DNA of 64,000 nucleotides from Tachypleus tridentatus (Eukaryota > Arthropoda > Merostomata > Xiphosura > Limulidae), in the NCBI RefSeq assembly GCF_004210375.1, contig NC_134837.1, positions 18,733,586-18,797,585 of the forward strand. Reading direction: 5' to 3'. Within the stretch, counting starts at the first letter, position 1. Each line of letters starts with the position of its first letter. Below are positions 25,701-34,700 of the stretch, piece by piece. The notes below the pieces were generated by a model. The model was not told the origin of the DNA. It saw only the letters and a program-made list of their open reading frames with translations, and ran no database searches. Position numbers and translations under genes: made by a program.

Positions 25701-28700
25701 TCGTGTTTGATAAGTCCATTAGGGAGAATCTTGATTTTTATTTTGTTTCTAGGAACTTATCCTCAGACTTCTCGTTGGAGGCGTCTGGGAAGCAGTTGTT
25801 GTTGTTTCAGACAAAGCTGCTCAAACGGTTCTGTTATAAAATAATTGGTCATCTTTACAAAAGAAAACAACCACAAGTAATGTCTAGTTACAACCATGTA
25901 CCTGTTATTCTACCTAGTTTCTCAATCCGCTCTCCGGCGTATCCGGCAACCTGGGACCCCAGATTGTGACCAATGATGTGAATGTTGTCTGGTTTTATCC
26001 CTTTGAATTGCTGTGAAAAAAAAAAAAATAGCCAGTAGGGTTTGGATTAGGGGTATTTAGTAAAATGTGAGTTTCATATAGAAAACAGTTAAAATATTTC
26101 TATATATTTAAATTATCACAGCATTGTTTGTTTGCTATTTACCACAAAGCTACACAATGGGCTATCATTTCGTACATCGAAACCCAATTACATTTACCAC
26201 TGAGGTTCCTCGGTGGGACAACAACAAGTTTACGTTAAAATTTGGTGAACGAAGCAGAGAGCCCAACGTGGCTTTTCTTTCTAAAATAAACAAACTTAAC
26301 CCTGAGTCACGGGAAAATTTTTCAGAACAACCGTGTGATGTAAACAGACTTTATTCCTTTAGATAAAGTATTTGTGTAAAATATGCTCTATGACAGACTT
26401 TTATAACAACTTATAATTCAAAACTAATTCAACAAATTGTGTTGTTGTCGCATTATACACACCTGTAACTTTCTTATCAAAAGAGCCAATTCTGCACCTA
26501 CTAGTCTGGCATTAGCCGCTGCCTGGTGAAATGGAACAGTATTACCCTTGGTCCAGTCTATCACTATAATATTATAATCTTTCTTCTCCAGATACTTGTC
26601 TTTCATCTCCTAATAATGAATTACACAGAAAAAAGAATGAAAACATGCGCAAGTTACCTGTTGTAAACAGTGATACCTGTTATAACACGTTCAATAATAT
26701 ATTTGTTATTGTTTTACAAAAATGCACATTACAGAAGTAAATAATAATAAAGCCACATAATCTATTGTTTTTTTTTAATTTCGCACAAAGCTACTAGAGG
26801 GCTATCTGTGCTAGCCGTCCCTAATTTAGCAGTGTAAGACTAGAGGGAAGGCAGCTAGTCATCACCAACCACCGCCAACTCTTGGGCTACTCTTTTACCA
26901 ACGAATAGTGGGATTGACCGTCACATTATAACGCCCCCACGGCTTAAAGGGCGAGCATGTTTGGCGCGACGGTGATGCGAACCCGCGACCCTCAGATTAC
27001 GAGTCGCACGCCTCAACACGCTTGGCCATGCCGGGCCTCGCCACAGTATCTACTGGCGACAATGGTATTATTGTATTTGTTGACAAAAAATAATTAGAAT
27101 AATATCACAGTATCTAATAAAAATCACGGGAATTATATCATGGTACTTATTGGAAAAATTACGAGGCCCGGCATGGCCAAATGGGTTAAGGCGTTTGAGT
27201 CGTAATCCGAAGATTGCGGGTTCGAATTCCCGTCGCACCATACATGCTCGCCCTTTCAGCTGTGGGGGCGTTATTATGTGATTGTCAATCCCATTATTTG
27301 TTGATAAAAGAGTAGCCCAAGAGTTGGCGGTGGGTGGTGATGACTCGCTGCCTTCCCTTTAGTCTTACTCTGCAAAATTAGGGACGGCTAGCGCAGATAG
27401 CCCTCGTGTAGCTTTGCGCGAAATTCAAAAACCAAAACAAAACATTATGAAAATTATATTACTGTGTTTACCAACTCAAACAAATACTTTCACTTTCTAC
27501 TGAACATAAATTACAGCTTAATAGTTATTGAAACATGAATATATTGCCCATCTACCAAAATATGAAATACATCACAGTATATGTTGAAACGCTAATTACA
27601 CTACAGTATTGAAACGTGAATTACATTAAAGTATATAATGAAACGCAAATTATATGTGGTTTCTGTTAAAAAAATTAAACGCTACTTTGTCGTTACTCAA
27701 CAAGGTTTGTAACATCGTAGCTATTGAAGCCTGAATTAAACTACAGTATCTATTGGAACATGAATTACACTATAATATCTATTGAAACATGAATTACACT
27801 ACGTTTTATCCTGAAACATAACTTACCCAAGAACGTCTATCGAAACATAAATTACACCACAGTATCTACAGAAACACGAATTACATCACGACATCTAATG
27901 AAACGTGAAATGTAATACATTATCTATTGAAATACAGATCACATTAGATTATCTGCTGAGCCACGGTGACACAGCGACACTTCTTTAAACGAGATCATTA
28001 TGACACCTGCATATAATATTAAAAATAACATAAATTACACAATACAGTTGATAATTAACACTGGCAGACGAAGAATTTTCGATTTTCGAAAGTTTACTCT
28101 GTACAAACAGCATCTATCATAAACGAGTTAAAATCTGAAATATTTTATTTATTTTATTTTGTTTCTATAATTTCATTGGATCTTTATACATGTCAGCAAA
28201 TCTTTGATTTATTATTTAAGAACTTATTAGTTTTTAGCCACATGAAATATACTCCTGAAATTTAACGAGAGGTATTAATCAACACACATATACCTTGTTT
28301 ATAAACACAGGATTTAGTCATGTGCCATTAACATAACATTATAAAGTAAAGCCTACATGGGGAACATATTAAAGATTAAACCATAAATGCATCAATCAAT
28401 AATAGATACGTTGGTCTAAAAAACCTGCTCAGAAATGTCCAGTATGTGTCAGAAACAAACACATTATGACTGTAGTTAAATAATTATTGTATCTACATCT
28501 AATTGATATTATAAATTTCAATCAGAAATAACTGGAAAATAATTTTGCTTGTAACCGATTATGTTTAAATATGAATCAGTTATTTTAATAATTCAAAAAA
28601 TGTATATTTGTTTCAGATAATGCATTACTCTGGGTATCAACAGAAATAAAATAAAACGTATTACACATGTGAGAGTAAATTCGTTGTTATTTAGCACAAA

Positions 28701-31700
28701 GCTACACAATGGGGCATCTATACTCTGCCCACCACGGGTATCGAAACCTGGTTGCTAATGGTATAGGTCTGCAGACATGCCGTTGTGCCACGAGGAAGTG
28801 TAGGAGTGATGTCAAAGGTTTCAACTTGCAGGAATGTATAGATGTCACTGCACTAGTTAGTTAATTAGTTTGTTTGTTTTGAATTTCGCGAAAAGCTACT
28901 CGAGGTCTATCTGCGCTAGCCGTCCCTAATTTTGCAGTGTAAGACTAGAGGAAAGGCAGCTAGTCATCATCACCCACCACCGATTCTCGGGCTACTCTTT
29001 TACCAATGAATAATGGGATTGACCGTAACATTATAACGCCCCCATGGCTGAAAGAGCGAGCATGTCTGGTGCGACGGGTATGCAAACTCGCAACCTTCGG
29101 ATTACGAGTTGAACGCCTTAACCCACCTGGTCATGCTGGGCCTACTTAATTAGTCTAGGTATTCACTGTGTAAATATAATATAACGAAGTTTGAAGAAAA
29201 ACCAATAATATTTCTTGAGATTGTACTATCTACTGCTGGAATGTTGATTCCTGTTTTAAAAAATAAGCTAGATTATTTTTGTAAACGTGTACCAACATCT
29301 ATAATAATAAGTGTAATATAAAAAATAGAGCCCACTTGCTCTGCTGGATATCCCTTGTCGTTGTTGTTTTGAATTAAGCACAAAGCTATACAATGGGCTA
29401 TCTGTGCTCTGCCCACCACGGGTATCGAAACCTGGTTTTTAGCGTTGTAAGTTCGCAGACATACCGCTGAGCCACTGGGGGCCCCCTTGTCATTAAAATA
29501 ATTAATTGCACCAAGAATAAATGTAATTTTAGGTTGCAATTTTAATATTTTAATTTAGATTTTTGATTGCTAGAGGGGAGCTGGCATGAAGTAGTGTTGT
29601 TGTTTCTGAATTTCTTGCAAAACTGCACGAGGGCTATCTGCATTAGCCGTCCCTAATTTAGCAATTTAAGTCCAGAGGGAAGGCAGCTAGTCATCATCAC
29701 TCACCGCCAACTCTTGGGCTACTCTTTTACCAACGAATAATGGGATTGACTGTAATGTTATAACGCCCCCACTGGTGAAAGGGCGAGCATGTTTGGTGTG
29801 AAGAGGATTCGAACCCGCCAACCTCAAATTAAGAGTCAAGTTCATTAACCATCTAGACGTTTTCTGAGAATCTGGATCTGACGTACCGTCTTCTTGAATT
29901 TCGTGAGATCTGGAGAAAAACCAATATTTTATTAAATAAAAACACGAATGAGTCGGTTATTGAATCTGCTACTCTGTTATCAATTAATTATTGAGTGTTT
30001 TAGCAACAATTTGTGAGTTAGCATCGTAAGTGCTGATGGAAATATAACGAGTAAGTGATTGTGTGAGTGGCATTCCCCCCCCACACACACACAAGTAATT
30101 GCTATTGTGTGAGTGGCATTCCACCCACCCCCCACACACACACAAGTAATTGCTATTGTGTGAGTGGCATTCCACCCACCACACACACACAAGTAATTGC
30201 CATTCCACCCACCCACACACACAAGTAATTGCTATTGTGTGAGTGGCATTCCACCCACCCACCCCACACACACAAGTAATTGCTATTGTGTGCGTTGCAT
30301 TCCACCCACCCACCCTCCACACACACACACCCACTTCCGACTTACAGTATGGATCCGCTGTTTCCATTGCATGAATGTTTTACATTTTCTCTGCAATGGT
30401 GGGCTCTGATATGGCCAGGTGGTTAGAGCACTCGACTCGTAATCTGAGGATCGCGGGTTCAAATCCCTATCACTACAAACATGCTCACCCTCTCAACCGT
30501 GGGATCTTTGTAATTTGATGATCAATCCCACTATACGTTATTAGACGAGTAGCTTAAGAGTTGGGGTTGAATGATAATGTCTAAATACCTTCCCTCCAGT
30601 CTTCACAGAAGTGCTTCCAGTATCACTGTGCATTTTGTTGTATTTTTAAATTATACCTATCAGCAAATTTAGCCTGCAGAACTTAAAACTAACAGTCGAA
30701 GAAATAAATCGCTTCAGTTATTGTTTGGCGGACTGCACTTTGCATTGTTTTTACCGAATAGTAAAAAAGAACTGATCCAATAATAGAAACTATAAGAACA
30801 TTTTTGTAAAGCGTCACACCAGTATCAGATTTATTTAAGTCGACAGAAATACTGCTATAAAATATACTTGTACGAACTGGTTTAGTTAGTTTCAGTAAAT
30901 CGCTACTAATTCCCAATTTTTAGGGTGGGGAGATCTTTATTCTTGTAGCTTTTCTATGATTATATTTCTTTGAAGCGACATCAAGAGGAGTCACTTTTGT
31001 GTAAGAGTTATTTGCGAAACCTCCCATCCAGACAACTTACTGATTCTTTCTGTTAAAATTACCTCTACTGAAATCATGTACACGAGTTATGGGCTTAGAA
31101 CAGTTATTCGTTTGGAATTGTATTGATTGTTCTTTTTACATACCTCTAGGGGCCCGGCATGGCCAAGCGCGTTAAGACGTTCAACTCATAATCCGAGGGT
31201 AGCGGGTTCGAATCCCTGTCGCACCAAACATACTCACCTTCCCAGCCGTGGTGGCGTTATAATGTGACGGTCAATTTCACTATTCGTTGGTAAAAGAGTA
31301 GCTCAAGAGTTGGCGGTGGGTGATGATGACTAGCTGCCTTCCCTCTAATCTTACACTGCTAAATTAGGGACGACTAGCGCAGATAGCCCTCGAGTAGCTT
31401 TGCGTGAAATTCAAGAAAACAAACACAAACATACCTCCAGCCAATTTTCACAAGATAAACTTCCAACATATCCATGAATCAATATCTTGGTTTCTGCTGA
31501 AGAGATGAGACTACAAGCTACTATACTGCCCTCATTGTCTGGATCAAGATATTCACCGTCGTTTTTATTTTTGGTTGTATACAGACGAATTTTCGTGTCG
31601 ATTACATCACGAGCTTGAGGAAGGACATCGAGAGGACGAATGAAAGGGTCATAAAAATTACCTCCATTTTCAAAGCATCCAAGGTCATCGTAACACTTTT

Positions 31701-34700
31701 CTTCGCCTGAAAAATGAAACAACAACATTGTATTGGAAAAGTTTACATTTTCACTTTCTGTCAGATTGGATTTTTATATATGTGAACATTAATGACGCTC
31801 CTTCCACGTTGAGACAAATTTATTTTTACACTAAACCACCTTCTTTAGGCTGGATTTTTATTTACATTTTGTATTTATAGCAAAGCTATTCGGCTTATCT
31901 ACCGACAACTTTAAGTTCGAACCACAGGCAGCCAATCAGCAGTAGCCTGTCACTCACCATCCGCGCTAAAAGATTGACTGCCACTCTTATAAACGGCCCA
32001 GCATGGCCAGGTGATTAAGGCACTCGATTCGTAATCCGAGGGTCTCAGGTTCGAATCCCTGCCACACTAAATATGCTCGCCATTTTAGCCGTGGGAGCGT
32101 TATAATGTGACGGTCAATCCCACTATTCGTTGGTAAAGAGTAGCCCAAGAATTGGCGGTGGGTGATGATGACTAGCTGCCTTCCCTCTAATCTTACACTG
32201 CTAAATTAGGGACGGCTAGCGCAGATAGCCATCGAGTAGCTTTGTGCGAAATTCCAAAACAAAACAAACAAACAGGCACTTTTATAAAGGGTAAGGAATA
32301 TTTAATGGTACTGAACAGGTTTGAAATCAGCTCTTCAGTACCGTGCCAGCTAAAAATAAAACTTCTGTGTCAACATTTGTTCTCATTTAGACAGGATGAT
32401 ATTGTTTGTTTTCATTTAGACAGGAGGATATTGTTTGTTCTCATTTAGACAGGATGATATTGTTTGTTTTCATTTAGACAGGAGGATATTGTTTGTTTTC
32501 ATTTAGGCAGGAGGATATTGTTTGTTTTCATTCAGACAGGAGGATATTGTTTGTTTTCATTTAGACAGGAGGATGTCATTTATTTTCATTTAGACAGGAG
32601 GATATTGTTTGTTTTCATTTAGCCAGGAGGATATTGTTTGTTTTCATTTAGACAGGATGATATTGTTTGTTTTCATTTAGACAGGAGGATATTGTTTGTT
32701 CTCATTTAGACAGGATGATATTGTTTGTTTTCATTTAGACAGGAGGATATTGTTTGTTTTCATTTAGACAGGAGGATATTGTTTGTTCTCATTTAGACAG
32801 GATGATATTGTTTGTTTTCATTTAGACAGGAGGATATTGTTTGTTTTCATTTAGACAGGAGGATATTGTTTGTTTTCATTTAGACAGGAGGATATTGTTT
32901 GTTTTCATTTAGACAGGAGGATATTGTTTGTTTTCATTTTGCCAGGAGGATGTTATTTGTTCTCATTCAGACAGGAGGATATTGTTTGTTTTCATTTAGA
33001 CAGAAGGATATTGTTTGTTTTCATTCAGACAGGAGGATATTGTTTGTTTTCATTTAGCCAGGAGGATATTGTTTATTTTCATTTAGACAGGAGGATGTCA
33101 TTTATTTTCATTTAGACAGGAGGATATTGTTTATTTTCATTTAGACAGGAGAATATTGTTTGTTTTCATTTAGACAGGAGGATATTGTTTGTTTTCATTT
33201 AGACAGGAGGATATTGTTTGTTTTCATTTAGACAGGAGGATATTGTTTGTTTTCATTTAGACAGGAGGATATTGTTTGTTTTCATTTAGACAGGAGGATA
33301 TTGTTTGTTTTCATTTAGACAGGAGGATATTGTTTGTTTTCATTTAGCCAGGAGGATATTGTTTGTTTTCATTTAGACAGGAGGATATTGTTTGTTTTCA
33401 TTTAGACAGGAGGATGTTGTTTGTTTTCATTTAGACAGGAGGATATTGTTTGTTTTCATTTAGACAGGAGGATGTCATTTATTTTCATTTAGACAGGAGG
33501 ATATTGTTTGTTTTCATTTAGCCAGGAGGATATTGTTTGTTTTCATTTAGACAGGATGATATTGTTTGTTTTCATTTAGACAGGAGGATATTGTTTGTTT
33601 TCATTTAGACAGGAGAATATTGTTTGTTTTCATTTAGACAGGAGGATATTGTTTGTTTTCATTTAGACAGGAGGATATTGTATGTTTTCATTTAGCCAGG
33701 AGGATATTGTTTGTTTTCATTTAGACAGGAGAATGTCATTTATTTTCATTTAGACAGGAGGATATTGTTTATTTTCATTTAGACAGGAGAATATTGTTTG
33801 TTTTCATTTAGACAGGAGAATGTCATTTATTTTCATTTAGACAGGAGGATATTGTTTGTTTTCATTTAGACAGAAGGATGTCATTTATTTTCATTTATAC
33901 AGGAGGATATTGTTTGTTTTCATTTAGACAGGAGAATATTGTTTATTTTCATTTAGACAGGAGGATATTGTTTATTTTCATTTAGACAGGAGAATATTGT
34001 TTGTTTTCATTCAGACAGGAGGATATTGTTTGTTTTCATTTAGCCAGGAGGATATTGTTTGTTTTCATTTAGACAGAAGGATATTGTTTGTTTTCATTTA
34101 GACAGGAGGATATTGTTTGTTTTCATTTAGACAGGAGGATATTGTTTGTTTTCATTTAGACAGAAGGATATTGTTTGTTTTCATTTAGACAGGAGGATAT
34201 TGTTTGTTTTCATTTAGACAGGAGGATATTGTTTGTTTTCATTCAGACAGGAGGATATTGTTTGTTTTCATTTAGACAGAAGGATATTGTTTGTTTTCGT
34301 GGTTTTTCAGATACTGATGGCTAACTTTTTGAAACTCATACCTTTCTGTTCCTTCAACACCATCTTTCACGTTGCAGTTTCTACATTTGGAAGACGAGGT
34401 AGGTTTGATCAACTTTGCTGTTGAAAATCGTAACTGTTTGTTTTTACGTTAGGGACGTTCCATAAGTTTTTACAAATGTGAAAACCCCTTTCTTTTCCAG
34501 ATCCACTCATTTCCCGAATGAGGGCTCGCGATTCATCATTCTTTGTGTGTTTGGCTAAAGGTCTATTTTAAAGCCACAAGTTATTTTACAGAATTACAAA
34601 GTTCATGTATAACATACGTATTAATACTGACATTAAATGATACTTAATATACAAAACCACTTCACAGAAAAATGAAACATTACATGTGCAGTTTAATTTC

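Noticed and set aside
29980-30409. Gly/Cys-rich and Pro/His-rich short open frames
   Set aside because: Translation of the CA/CCCACC minisatellite.
32870-33115. Open frames in the 29-bp array
   Set aside because: Low-complexity translation of a tandem repeat that cycles through all three frames; not coding.
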